Shown one piece after another: positions 48,620-60,666 of a DNA stretch of 64,000 bases (within the stretch, counting starts at the first letter, position 1; each line of letters begins with the position of its first letter). This stretch comes from Spironucleus salmonicida (Eukaryota; Fornicata; Diplomonadida; Hexamitidae): contig CM035318.1 of the NCBI GenBank assembly GCA_000497125.2, positions 1,174,001-1,238,000 of the forward strand, given 5' to 3'. Both the position numbers and the translations under genes were made by a program. The notes under the pieces were generated by a model. The model searched no databases. It was not told where the DNA came from and saw only the letters and a list, made by a program, of their open reading frames with translations.

Positions 48620-50041
48620 ATGAATTCAAATAGTCGCCTTTTCGCAAATGAAACTACAGAAAACGAGATTTAATGGAGAACAATTCTTGAATAATAAAAT
48701 ATTAGAACAAATTTTCATCTTTTAAGACCACTCAATCCCCTCTCATCATCATATTCATAAACTTGTGATATTTGTTCAAATCCAGCAATTTTAGCATGTA
48801 TTTCTTGCCATTCTAAATGGTGTTCACATGAGCATTTTCTTCTAGATGATGAACCAGTGCATTCTCATATATGTTCCAAGCTTACGGAGCTATGGTTTAT
48901 TGCTTATGAAAATAAGCATGGGAATGAAATTGAAGCACTTCTTACAAACAGTTCAGAAATGAAAATTGAAAGAGGATTGCTTATGGAGATTCGAAGAATT
49001 TGTTTGGAGCGGTGTAGTGGATATGTGGCTGATAGAAACTGGATTATGGCTGTAGCCCCTAGTTTAAGGGTAGTTGGTCTAAGTGAAAAAATATTTGGAA
49101 AGAGATCGTTAGAGTTCATTTCTGCAGGGCTTTTAATGGCAAAATGTCATTTAGGGCTCAAAAAATATGAATATGTAAACAGGCATTTGTAAGTGTTAAA
49201 TGTTTAGATTATGGATATTATTAATGATGAATTATAACGAGTTTCTGGATAAATTGATAAGAGATTAGTATTCAAAGAAGAACCAAAAAATTTAGGTGAA
49301 AACCGTATTAAATTTCCGTTCGTCCAAATTCCGATTAAGGTAATTGAAAAGATGAACAATGAAATTGTAGCGGTATAGGGTAGACTTTATCATCTTTTTG
49401 GGGCATTTTTCTAAAGCCTTGGAGAGAGTGAAGAAAGTATTGATTTTTTTGGAGCCTCCATATATTTTTTGTCGCTTGCATATGGACCTACAGCTCTTAA
49501 AACTACTCTGGGATATCTGGAATTGGGTAAAAGTATGCTTATTGGTTAGAAACCATTCCATTCTCCACATAATCCTAAAATTAGATATAGCGAATAAAAT
49601 GCTATTGTAAAAAAAGTCCTTAATATCGTTTAGTTTAGTGTTGATGTTTGGGATACTATGATACGGCGTGCTATTAATACTAATACTCAACTATTGTATG
49701 ATTTTTGTGAAATAGGTGAGCCTAGGCTACTTCTTTAAGATGCAAAAGCAATATCATCACTCTATGTAGGTACAGCAAGTAGCTATTATTGTTCGGCTTC
49801 AGTTACCTTAGCTTTTTTATTTTTATCATTTGATAAGGATTATGAATCTGTAGTAGAAGCCAAAATAGCATAAAAAGCGCTATAAGGATATTTTATATGG
49901 AATGATGAAATAAATTCTTAAGAGTATTAACGAATGAAATTTCTATAGAAAGATGTCTCGGACATACTTTCCATATTAGAAACACCTGATGTTATGAAGC
50001 GTATTGCAATTGTTGAGACAAATGCTAGATCAAGAGTGTGA
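48620..50041 (+). CDS. ZMYND12-like MYND zinc finger / TPR protein
   Basis: 473 residues. A MYND zinc finger lies at about residues 48-84 (CDIC, CISC, KWCSHEHF, HSHIC), with the required Cys/His spacing. A helical TPR-type region of about 350 residues follows (AKCHLGLKKYEYVNRHL, SIYFLSLAYGPTALKTTL). A MYND finger followed by TPRs and no SET domain is the layout of ZMYND12, an axonemal protein that partners TTC29 in other ciliates and animals. In this flagellate a role in the axoneme is likely. SMYD-type methyltransferases are unlikely because no SET motif is present. It is the last intact unique gene in the repeat cassette. Confidence 0.8.
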
Positions 50042-50117
50042 ATTTGTATTTAATAGTAGATTTTGTTATTTATTACGCTATATTTCAATAAAGCGGTTTT
50101 AGTTCAATTAATTTTAT

Positions 50118-50475
50118 ATGGCCAACACATTATCACTAGCAACTGAATAAATTTTAAACACATCATAAAACTATCTCATTAACACGTGAATAAAATAAGG
50201 TAAACTTATATGTTAATACGAATAACGAAGTATCTTATTCTCAATAAGTTATCACTGTTACATCAGTCTACAATGATTCCACTCCACTTATATTATCAAT
50301 CATTTTAATATAAATAATAAGCAATTCTATTCTAACTTGCGTTTCTACGACCGAAAGTATACCCGATGCCCTTAATCAACAATCCCACCCCGAGTAGAGA
50401 TCCTGTAGTGTGGAAAGTAGAGCACATACCGCCTCAATACCCCGTTACAACCCGATATTCCAGCCCCCTTCCGTA
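50118..50475 (+). pseudogene. Possible frameshifted 5' part of the repeat-encoded gene
   Basis: An ATG at 50118 with good upstream context opens a 23-codon frame (MANTLSLATEQILNTSQNYL...) that hits TGA at 50187. A natural-looking frame one base over (REQNKVNLYVNTNNEVSYSQ...) then continues without a stop through the repeat edge at 50328 and into the 50476 frame. One missing or extra base near 50185 would join them into a protein of about 230 residues. Either a real frameshift (decay), a sequencing error or an unrelated small ORF would explain it. Confidence 0.35.
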
Positions 50476-50814
50476 ATGATTCCCCAAGTGTGTACTCTCA
50501 CGCTGAACGGCCGCTTCAGCTGCAGCGCCACCTTCGTCTAGGGGCGTGACGACCTCCTGGTCAGCAACGGCGAGTAGTGCCTCCGGATCGACCTCGGCTC
50601 CCGCCATGTCAGCACCATCCGAAACGAGGACTGTGTTGAGTACCGGGACCGGCGGTAGCGCGTGAGCGTCTCCATCCCCATATCCATTTCCCTGCCGATC
50701 CAGGGGGGCCGCACGCCCATGGACCTCAGCTTCTCCTTCACCGCGCGCGGTGGCGAGTTGTACGCGAATACTGTCCCGGCTCGCACCGCCTTCCAGCTCA
50801 TGGCAAAGTGAATT
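50328..50814 (-). repeat. GC-rich 487-bp inverted repeat, copy 2
   Basis: Reverse complement of 42535-43021 with one base difference. It lies between the ZMYND12-like gene and the proteasome beta7 gene. Right edge (gtgaatt at 50808-50814) and left edge (tattctaac at 50328) mark abrupt loss of identity to copy 1. Because the copies are inverted, recombination between them would flip the 7.3 kb between. Near-identity suggests recent duplication or ongoing gene conversion. Confidence 0.95.
50476..50811 (+). CDS. Repeat-encoded unknown protein, copy 2
   Basis: Same 111-codon product as the copy at 42538-42873. The protein sequences are identical, because the one base difference is CTG versus TTG, both Leu. 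The frame is open upstream of the Met through the copy boundary, so the true N-terminus may lie outside the repeat (see 50118). The stop TGA (50809-50811) lies 98 bases before the ATG of the proteasome gene on the same strand. Beta-rich, three TAG codons read as Gln, no known family. Confidence 0.45.
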
Positions 50815-50909
50815 TTTTAATCATACTGTCATGAATATCTTTACTATGAAGAAAATTATTTACACATTATTATATATTTTATTACATATTCACTCCCATC
50901 CTCTACTAA

Positions 50910-51551
50910 ATGTCAACCCAGACTTTTTGCACAGGAAACTCTGTTGTAGCAATCCGCTACAACAACGGCACACTTATAGCCTCGGATAAAGCACTATCTT
51001 ACGGAAAGATGTCACTTTCTACGAATTTTTCGCGTATTTTCACTACCGCAACGACAGCAATTGCATTTTCAGGGGATGAGGCACATTTCAGGTCAACAGT
51101 CGACATAATCCAGCAAATAGAGAGGGATAACCGCCGCCTGGACAGGGCCGCCTTGACACCCGAACAGATCCACAGGGTGGTCCAGGAGCAGCACTACGCG
51201 GCTAGGAACGAACAGAAACCAGTCCTGAACTCGCTGATTGTTACGGGCAAGAATTTCCTGCAGACCATCGACGTTTTTGGAACCGTTTTCAGCCTGAACG
51301 TTGCATCAACCTCTCTCGGCAAGTACTATGCGTTACCGTTTTTGAGGGAGTAGTACAGAGAGAATTTGACAAAGGCGGAGGCAATCGATATTGCGAAAAG
51401 GGCGCTTTCAATAATGTACCAGAACGACTGCCTCGCATGCCAGAATATCGAGATCTGTACGATCGGGGATTAAGTGGAAAGGTTCCAGGAGAAGGTGGAC
51501 TGTAACTGGGACATCGGCAAGTACAGAGACCTGAGTGTCGTGATGAAGTGA
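50910..51551 (+). CDS. PSMB4: Proteasome subunit beta7 (PSMB4/Pre4-like)
   Basis: 213 residues. The start FCTGNSVVAIRYNNGTLIAS is the beta-subunit first strand pair, with no catalytic Thr1 after a prosequence, as expected for the inactive beta7/PSMB4. It continues with NFSRIFTTATTAIAFSGDEA, then SLGKYYALPFLREQYRENLT and the helix KAEAIDIAKRALSIMYQNDC, ending NWDIGKYRDLSVVMK. The order and the NWDI tail are those of PSMB4. It forms part of the inner rings of the 20S core. GC-rich, with one TAG and one TAA as Gln in the 3' part. It lies 98 bases after the repeat-encoded gene. Confidence 0.93.
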
Positions 51552-51566
51552 AAATACGCTAATTAC

Positions 51567-52208
51567 TCATTACACCTGCTGCGAGGAGCCTGATGAGCTT
51601 ACCCGGTCCAGGTCCGCAATCCAGTCCAGCGCTGGTACATCATTTTTCCCGCACTCCGGGGAGCTTGCCCGCATGGCTATCACACGGTCAGAATCAGGAC
51701 TCCCTTCTCGTGCCACCGCCGCCTGCTGGGCCTCGATCGCGCAGATGCTGAGCCAGTCCTGGCGGGTAAACTCGACGAATTTGGTGCTGATCTCCCGGGG
51801 CTGCGGCAGGGCCGAGAAGTCGATTCGGACGGACATATGGCCCTCAATCGCTTCACAGGTGAAGTTGATTGTGTCAGCCTCGCGGAACACGATAGGGATC
51901 AGTTTGAGTAGTCTGGGTTGCTGGAACTTCCTGCGCTTTTCCTGCGCCGGCGTGTCCTCGCGCAGTTCGAGAGGAAAATCCTACTAACGTAATCCGTTAC
52001 GCTGGTAGGAGTTCTTGACTTCGACGTTGAGCATTTGCACAAATTCCTGCTGGGAGGGAGAAATTTCGATGTCCGACTCGATCGTGGATAGGCACTGCTT
52101 GCTCACGGGATGGTTATTGGAAGAGTAATTCTTAACCTGCTGCGAAACTGACCTTTTGAATTGACCGAGCACTTATGGGGGCTTTCTGAGGAATATTTTT
52201 TAATTCAT
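51567..52208 (-). CDS. GC-rich unknown protein, 213 residues
   Basis: Minus-strand frame from ATG 52206-52208 to TGA 51567. The first ten codons (MNQKIFLRKPP) are AT-rich, the rest GC-rich. A charged linker at about residues 80-100 leads to a strand-rich region (LLKLIPIVFREADTINFTCE, MSVRIDFSALPQPREI) and an Ala/Ser-rich C-terminus. No family recognised. It ends 15 bases from the stop of the proteasome gene. GTG codons appear at alternative starts, but the ATG at 52208 is in frame and favoured. Confidence 0.75.
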
Positions 52209-52333
52209 TTCTATAGATAGATTTCAACTTAAAGATATATTAATAGCAAAGGTAAAATTATCGCGTCTGGGCAAGTAAAGTAATAAGTAGTTATTATAAG
52301 ATTAATAATCAGATATTATTACCGCAATAAAAA

Positions 52334-52753
52334 ATGTCAGGATAGTGCTCGGTTGTAGGCAGTTGTATTATCAATCCGTTGCTAGATAATAAAAATGTTA
52401 TCTACAAGCCATCCAGCAAAGAAGTTGGTGCTTTTTCTTATGAATAAGGCGCCTAGATCAGATAAGAATGTAATGCATTGAAAACACACAAAATGCCAAA
52501 AAAGTAGCAAGGTTTATTTGATCCGATTTAAGAATAAAAGAAAGAGAATTTATGGCTCACTAATTAAAAATGTTCACACAATATTTTGAATAAGGGTTTA
52601 AATAACTATGCAGAATTTTCTTCTACCCAAAAGACCTAATTACAGGATGCACTTCAACAAATTCCTTAAGATTTTAAGGTTAAAGTTAATGAAAATAGAG
52701 ATAAAGAGCGCGCTAGAGTCGAATATAAGTATGCGCATTATAATGACAATTGA
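52334..52753 (+). CDS. Small polar protein, unknown
   Basis: 139 residues, Gln/Lys/Asn-rich with a few Cys (residues 5, 11, 46, 81). The composition and the segment KVIYKPSSKEVGAFSYEQGA are of unclear meaning. No signal, no membrane helix. The divergent gene 51567-52208 shares a 125-base AT-rich promoter region with it. It could be a flagellar or cytoskeletal accessory protein, but nothing in the sequence proves it. Confidence 0.6.
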
Positions 52754-52832
52754 AGTTAGTTTTATGTATTTTTTAAAAGAAAATATGTTATATTTATTAT
52801 ATATTAACTATCATGAAATTTAAAATCCCAAA

Positions 52833-55800
52833 ATGCTAGTTCCACCACAAGAATTAATAAACTATATTAATCAGTTATATCCAGATTTAAATGAAATATT
52901 TCTTCTTCATACATCAATTTGCTTTAAATTAACCTCCCATAAGTAATATACACCATATTATATGACAGCAACTAAATATCATGTTTTATTTTATTCCTAT
53001 CACTAGAAAGATTAGTAAAAGAAAATTAAGACATTTAATTTACTGGACTCACAATTAAAATCAACTACAGTTTAGTCATAAGTTGAGATTTTTAGTTTAA
53101 CTTAAAGTTACTAATTCAAATTTTTATCTGAATTAGAAATTGATACTTGGAGCCAAATTATTAATCTTAAGTTACCTCTATCATTATAAATATAAAATTT
53201 TGGTGATTTTTCAGATCTTTAAGGATTAGATTTCTCATTAAAAAGAAATGAAATATCAATTAATTAAGGTGACTAATTAAGTATAAAGTTAGATTCATTT
53301 TATAACATATTAAGCTCCTAATAATATTTACGTGATACTGATATTAATATTAGGGACTGGTAAAAATAATTGAATTAGTATTTATATGATTTATCATAAG
53401 TAGACCATTTAACAAAATTTGAAGATTCATTTATAATTTTTTAGAAGTTAATTATTAATAATTATACTCATATACCATAAGAAACTGATGAATTATTAAG
53501 AAAGTAGAAGTTATCAGAATAATTTGAAAGCATACTTAATATTTAATTATAATAAATCAATATTTAGTCAAAAAATTCTGTTTTAGTACAAATTTTTAAG
53601 TTGATTGGAGATTTTTAATAGGTTTGCAAATAACAAGTAAAATAAATCATTGATGAATTCACATTGCCTTCAGCTGAATAATAGATTTACGATTGTAAAT
53701 AGGAGCAAATGAATTATAATGAATATGTTAAAAACTTAACAAATGAATAAAAAATTCAATTGGAATAATTTATGTCAGTTTTAGGAGTTACACATGGATT
53801 TAATGCTTATTTAGGTGTAACACCAGAATATTAATAATTAAGATAATAATGTATTATAAATTAATTTACTTAAGTGTAGGATAAGTACTTCCCAGATAAT
53901 TTAATTGAAACTTTCATAAAATAAACTGGTAATATTTGTTATCCTAATTAAAAAGCACCTATCATATAATTTGTAAAAAGTAATATTGAATTTTAGTTAA
54001 ATGTATCAAATCAACATGGCGAACTTAATATTTAAAGAGATAATTTTTAAATATGCTATGATGATTTAGAAGCTATGTAGTAATGTAACTAATAGTATTA
54101 AATATAGAAATAGTTTTTGTAAGATAATTAAAATTTTAATTAATAATTATAATGTGTTATCAATTATTCTGGCTTTTAAGTTTATTGTAGCTCTTAAATC
54201 GATGATAAAAATGTATGTTTGTTGCATGGATTGAATGAAAACTAAGAATTTACTATTAATTATGAAAAGGAGGAAATTATTAATTAAGTATAAAAATATT
54301 TTAATTTAGGCCCAAAAACAAATACAAATAAACTTTTTTGTTAATAGAAATCATTATTTTATTAATAAAAATTTGACACATTTACGGATTCTAAACACTT
54401 TTTGTTATATCTTGCAAGCCATTTAAAAGATGAAGGGCTGAATACTTTTTCTAAACTCATAATTGAAAATAAGCTGGATTTATAGGAATAGTTATAGTAA
54501 ATTTAATAGAAACATATACGGTCAGATCTTCAGAATGTTATCCCCTGGTGCAATAAACTAAGCATAAATATGAAACTATTATAATATGATGAATCGTATA
54601 TTTTGAAGAATCCATAAGAATTACTATTAATGGATTTACCGAGTTTATTTGTAGACAAGATGATGTCCAATTAAACTGTTATGACTTAAGATTAAATTGA
54701 TGCAATGAAACAATATGCTATCAAATTTAAATTACCTGTTAAGTATACTTAAATGATTGATTAATAATACAATCCTGACTTTTTGCAAGATTTCAGGTTT
54801 TCAGATGAAGATGTTACAAAATTGGAAAATTAGATTATTAATCATTTAGAAAGTATCAAATATGATATTGAGAATTTGGATAAGAGTTTATTTTCGGAAT
54901 ATTTAATATATAAATAATAATAGTATGAAAAGTAAGAATCTTTTAAGATATGCATATTTTGGAGCGACATGTATAGGACTTAATATTTACCTTAACTAAT
55001 CTTACTAATTGATCAGATTATAATATAATCAGAGCATTTAGCTATAGAGATAATAGATATATTTAAATATTTCTAAGTACCTTAACATCTGTGGTTATTT
55101 ACAGCTAACTTGAGTCAATTTGTAGAAATTTATGATATAATTCATCTATACATAATTAGTTAGTGTATATCAGATTTATTAAATACCAATTTAAGATAGT
55201 TATAGAGAAAAATTTAATAATTTGGTGTTTTTGACAACTTAAAAGGGTATTCTGAAGAGTAACTATTTTTCACAGTTAATAGTAAGCAGTAGAGATTAGA
55301 TATCATTCAAAATAAAGTTAAAAATTATATAGTTGATTTTCTAAATTAGTTATTTAGTGTTTAAAATTATTCAAAATAGCTTTGGATATAAATATAAGAA
55401 ATATTTACCTTTGATTACGTACAACATTCATATTCTGAATAATATACTTAACAAGTTTTTGATTCTGAATTTGGTTTAGAATTTCATCAATAAACATTTT
55501 AACTATAAATATTATCCCCAGATACCGTTTTTGATTAAGATATGCAAACAGGCAAGAAAATATTAAATAATTAAAGACGTTTACTTATGTTACACTTCAT
55601 TTAATAACTTACTGGAATCAAGTTAAAAGATACATCTTCATATGAATTTTCAACACAACCTTTTGAGATAACCGACATTATTGATATTGAGCTAATTTCA
55701 AAATGCTATAACCCCTTAGAGCAAATATTCACGAAAACCTCAAAATTGACTCAGACATGCGAGTTATTACAACAATAATTGAACCACACTTTCTCTTTGC

Positions 55801-57392
55801 AGTTCATCCAACCCCTTAATGATTCTGAAACTCTCCCAATAACTAACCCCAGGAAATATTTTATAACTACAACTAGTCAAACCTATAGCTAACCTTCTAT
55901 GTACATGAAAAATTTAGCATTTTAGATTTTACTCGACCAAAATCTCTCCAATCATACGAAAATGATTATTGAGGCCTCTTAAGCGTTCTCATACTGGATA
56001 TCCTATAAATTTGCGACCCTTGAGCCCTCCAATTCAGGATTAAAGAACTTCGTGAATTACGTCCAAATAGCGAAACTTTTAGCCTCAGCAGCCTACAAAA
56101 CTACACACATTGCTTCACCGTTAGCTTCAAAAATTCTTACGGATATATATCAGTTATTATATCAAGTAAATAAATTTACTTCAAAATTGACTCAAAATTA
56201 ACTATTAATCTGCAAATAATATGACTATGACATCCCTTTTTGTCTACCAAACAACGCAAATCTGGCTCTCCAGATGGCGCTCAAATCCGTTCCGAATTAT
56301 TACAGTTCGGCGTCAAATTTCGTCATTAAAACGCGGATTTTGCACCTCAAAAACTCGCAAAAAGTAGCGAATTCTGCCGAAAATCAGCTCAAGATTCTTA
56401 AAAAGTTGACCCAAAAAACCCCGTTCTATGCTGAAATTTTAACGCATTCTAACGATTTGAACGAGCTGGAAATCGCATTTAACGGACTCTGGAGCGTCCT
56501 GAACCGGCGCAAAATCGCAATTTCGAAGCTTGAAAACAAGCTCAAATCGGTAGCTGCCAGCAGCAGTTAGCCACGCCGAACTGGTCCTAAAAAACTGTTA
56601 TTGGTCGATATTTAGGGTGAAATTTCGGACAAAATCGACCTTTTGGCCACCCGCAAAATGCTGCTAAATGTGTCGGACGCGGCTTTTTCCAAGGAACTGC
56701 TAATCGCGTTTTTAGAGCGAAAAATCGATTTCTATGCCAATTATACCAGTCTAAACGAGCTGCTCTTGAGCCAAATCTACGAGAATTAGGCTCGTCTGCT
56801 GATGCAAAGCGACGTCAAAAACGTACTTTTCGAGGCCAAAAGTGCGATTTTGAAGGCGGTGAAAATCCGCGCAAACCTGCTCTCCCGAGCTGACTATTAC
56901 ACGCTGCAGGGCGTGTTCGTCCTGGGAAAAATCGACGCCCTGTTGGGCGATTTTCGCGCCTCTTTGAGCTCTTTGGAGTTTGTTTGGACCAATTTGAGGG
57001 CTGTGATGGAAAAATACGATTTAGGTCTCGGAAAAGCGCATTTGATCGACGAAAAAGAGGTCCAAATGTGCATTCTGAAAGCGATTTTCAGCTCTTTTGA
57101 GTCAGAATTTCAGTAGCGAATTCGAAGCATCCGGGCAGCCTCCACCAACGATTAGAATAACCGCTAGGAGCTAACGCTGCTGTTCAGCTAGGCTGACGTC
57201 GTGAATTCGATTTCTGGGTACATTTTTTAAGCATTTCAGGACGGCCAGTTTGACAAAATCAGCTTTGTCCTGAGGTTCATGTAGGGGTCTGATTTGGGGA
57301 CAGAATGTGATGATATAATCGAGGGCAGTTTAGGTGATAACGGGGAAGAGGTTTAGGGCGGTTTGCAGATCGAGGAAGGTGACTGGATTTGA
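52833..57392 (+). CDS. Very large unknown protein, 1519 residues
   Basis: One TGA-free frame of 1520 codons. Residues 1-1100 are AT-rich, Gln/Tyr/Phe/Ile-rich and mainly helical, with strand-like parts near residues 20-110. From about residue 1150 (56280) the DNA becomes GC-rich and the protein becomes a helical, TPR/HEAT-like array (KVANSAENQLKILKKLTQKT, ILKAVKIRANLLSRADYYTL), ending acidic. Size and helical repeats are seen in axonemal proteins such as CFAP46/CFAP54, but no signature supports a name. The frame spans the composition switch without a break. Confidence 0.8.
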
Positions 57393-57571
57393 TTAGATCG
57401 TATATAATTTGTTATTGTAATTTAGAATATTGGAGAGGGGGGATAGGTTACTTTATAGAATAAATAATAATAAATTCTAGTAATGGAATTAATACAACCA
57501 ATTTTGTAAATATTTCCCTTGTCGATAGATATTTATGCATTTTCATATTATTTACATTTCCACTTCCATTG

Positions 57572-58222
57572 ATGCTGCCTAACAAAGAATATTACATTTT
57601 TGATTTTGATGGAACCTTGTTCAATTCGCTAGCAGTATTTGGCTAAATAGACAACATGATAATGAAGAAATATAATATCTCATTTAATAGGCATTAGTAC
57701 GAAGATAGAATTGGTGGTTTATCTATCAAAAAGTTTACTGAGTTTTTAACGAAGGAATTTAAGCTAGATGTTTAACCATAGTAAATTTATAAGGATAGAT
57801 TGGATGCTTTTACAGCATAGATAAAATAAATTTAATTTATAGATGGTGCAATTTAATTCTTAAAATTACTCAAAAGCTAAGGCAAAAAAGTAGGAATAGC
57901 ATCAGCCACTGACCCTGACTATTTTAAAATAATAACTTCCACATATCCAGAATTAATAGAATTAACCAACAACACAATTGTGACATGTTATGAAGTTGGT
58001 AAATCGAAACCAGATCCAAGTGTTTATTTAGAATGCTTAAATAGGCTAGGTGGAAATATAAATGATGGAATTGTATTTGAAGATTCTTATCCTGGCATTT
58101 AAGGAGCTAAAGCTAGTGGGATGTTTGTTTGTGGTATAATTAGTGATAAAAGGTCTTTTGAAAAAAAGACTGAATTATGTGATGCTTATGCTGAAAACTT
58201 TTTACAATTTTTAGTTTAGTGA
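57572..58222 (+). CDS. HAD-superfamily phosphatase (beta-phosphoglucomutase-like)
   Basis: 216 residues with all four HAD motifs: DFDGT at residues 10-14 (nucleophile Asp and acid Asp), IASATD at about 109-113, GKSKPDP at about 142 (Lys) and VFEDSYPG at about 168 (acidic pair). A helical cap domain of about 60 residues sits between motifs I and II (GGLSIKKFTEFL), making it subfamily IA. These enzymes are phosphatases or sugar-phosphate mutases in the cytosol. The substrate cannot be told. The start is 57572; an upstream AT-rich spacer of 179 bases separates it from the 1519-residue gene. Confidence 0.92.
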
Positions 58223-58292
58223 GATAATCTATGAATTTATATGTTTTTATTCATTACTATACTTTTGAAAAAACATAAATTAAATTATAAAT

Positions 58293-58751
58293 TCATTTTA
58301 TAGCATAAATTTTATCATACTGCAAAAAAACACTCCAATATGGAGATATTTCCCCAGACCATGATTTTTCTAGTTATTTTTCCAAACTTTATAATATCTC
58401 GTTAAGTTAAAGCATACTTATCTCAATTATTTCCTTTTAACATTTTTGGTTAGCTCTAATTTCTCGAAACACTTTGTAATCATAAACTAAAAAATGGCTA
58501 GTCTTAATATGCCTCCACGGATATTATTCATCTTTTTCTGCCGAATACATAAGTTTGTGTAAAAATTTAGTAGGTTTATCTAAAGTTCTTAGTAAGGAGT
58601 ATATATTTTCATGATACAATTCAGGTAATTACAAAATTTCTAAATCTTCCCGCTTCTATTTAGTTTTCCACTTTATACTCTTAACTTTGATATGATTTGC
58701 AAATTATAGTAGAATTGGGATCAATATTAGAAGAAGTAGATAAAATATCAT
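58293..58751 (-). CDS. Small protein with N-terminal membrane anchor
   Basis: 152 residues. Residues 1-17 (MIFYLLLLILIPILLQF) form a strong hydrophobic segment, either a signal peptide or a single anchor. The rest is polar and helical with conserved-looking segments (YPWRHIKTSHFLVYDYKVFRE). No family. It lies 70 bases from the stop of the convergent HAD gene and starts 61 bases from the divergent CEP164-like gene. AT-rich composition makes hydrophobic residues common, but the clear cluster followed by a polar domain argues for a real secreted or membrane protein. Confidence 0.6.
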
Positions 58752-58812
58752 TAAATTAGAGAGGATAATATCTATATAATATTTTGTTATTTTATTTTCA
58801 AATTTTTAGATA

Positions 58813-60558
58813 ATGGACTGGAAACCATCAGACGAAGAAATCGTGGAATATGCATAATATCTTAGTGTAGATTTGGATAAAAATCCTTAGTATAAATCTT
58901 TAATGGTTGAAGGACTAACTGCACCTCTACCAGAAGGATGGAAAATAGAAGAAAAGGGAGATGATGTTTTATACATATCTCCAAAGGGATAAAAACAATA
59001 AGATCATCCTTATGATGATATTATTAGATAAAAAATTTAAAGTTAAGTTTAGTAATAATAATCAACTAAAATAAGTAAAATATAAGAAGTTAAAATACTT
59101 AATAAATCGGAGCCACAATTGAAAGCAACATTGTCAGAAATTTAGCCTCTGGCTATATTTAAAAATATATTGCCTACTTAAGATGATATTAACAAAGCTG
59201 CAATATATTTCAAAATTTTAAATATCACCCCATCCCATAAGGTTTTATTAGTGGAATTTTTAACAAATAAATTGGAAGATTGGAATATATTTAAGTATAA
59301 GGATACTATATTTTTTCAAAAGAATAATATATCGTAGTGGTAACATCCACTTGAAGATTAATATCGCAAAAAATTTTTGGCATTGAATCTTTTAGAAACA
59401 ATGAAGGGAACACCGCCAGCAACAACTTTGCAACACACTCCATTGTTACGATAACTGACATAAGATAATTTAGAAACTATTCAAGAATAAGATGAGGTAA
59501 TTTCAGTAATTAAAATGAACTTAGATGATGAATTGAATAAACAATAAACATAAATATAGTAATAGGTATTAAGTGTCAGTGACTTAAATTTAAGCTAAGT
59601 TGAAGCCAAAAAACTTGAAAAATCATAAATTTATCAGTAATTGTGTTAAGAGATGATAAATATTAAAAGATAGCATGCAGAAAATATATAACATGAAATT
59701 TAAGTTCATCGATAAGAAATGGAGAAATTAAAATCAGAGCATTCTATTACTATTGATAGACTTAATAAAGAGAATAAAAATGAAATTGAAGTTAGTTTAA
59801 TTAAGTAAACATAGATTCTTAAGGAATTGCGTGAAAATTTGGAAATCGAAAGTTTGAATCTTAAAAATTTATTTACTATTGATTTGGAAGATATAAACAA
59901 GAAGCACATAATAGAAAAGTAATAATTAAATAATGTGTAAAACGAAACGTAGTGCTTATAATTTTAAATAAAGGAAGAGTAAATAAAAACTTAGAACTTA
60001 TAACAATAACTATTAGAAATTTAAAGCTAAGCTTCCATTATTACTTAATAGTTGATTAAGTTTTAGGAACTATCATAATTATAGATTCCATCACATTTAA
60101 AATCATTATTTGATACGTTGGATAAATAAGTATTAAGAGAGAAGTAAGTATTAAGTGTAGAAAAAGCATAAATTGATGCGTTAATAGCAGAATTTAGATT
60201 AAAAAATGCAAATAAAGCGGTTATTTCGCGCAAAATTATATTATTTAGAGATTAATAGTTTGAAATTCTTCAAAAATATAGCTTGATTGAAATTTTAAAG
60301 AATAGTGTCAAAAGATCATCTTAATAACATAATAAGGATTCTTTTAGCGACTTTCTTCATGAAAATGATACATAAGAATAAAAAGCAATCGATACTATTG
60401 TGGAAATTATTTTACATGATAAATATATAAAGATTAACTAATAAGTAAACGATTAATTAGAACATGTTAATGCCATAGTTAATACACCAACTAGAACACC
60501 TATATATAATGTTACAAATGAAGATTGGTTATGTTAATTTAAAAAAGGGTTATAGTGA
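58813..60558 (+). CDS. CEP164-like centriolar/transition-fibre protein
   Basis: 581 residues. The first 75 match the N-terminal module of CEP164: PSDEEIVEYAQYLSVDLDKNP, then LTAPLPEGWKIEEKGDDVLY and DHPYDDIIRQKI. The WW fold has its first Trp (PEGWK) but its end is QQDHP instead of TWDHP. A second WW-like segment follows at about 170-200 (DWNIFKYKDTIFF...ISQWQHP). From about residue 230 the protein is a long Gln/Glu coiled coil. CEP164 sits on distal appendages where the flagellum docks to the membrane. In this multi-flagellated cell it would mark mature basal bodies. Shorter than the vertebrate protein. Confidence 0.85.
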
Positions 60559-60666
60559 TTTTAAGTAAAATTAAATTTTGTACTAGTACTACGTATTTTA
60601 ATGATTTAAAGTTTATATTAATTAATATTATATTAAATATTGAGTAAAATATAAATTCTATAAATT

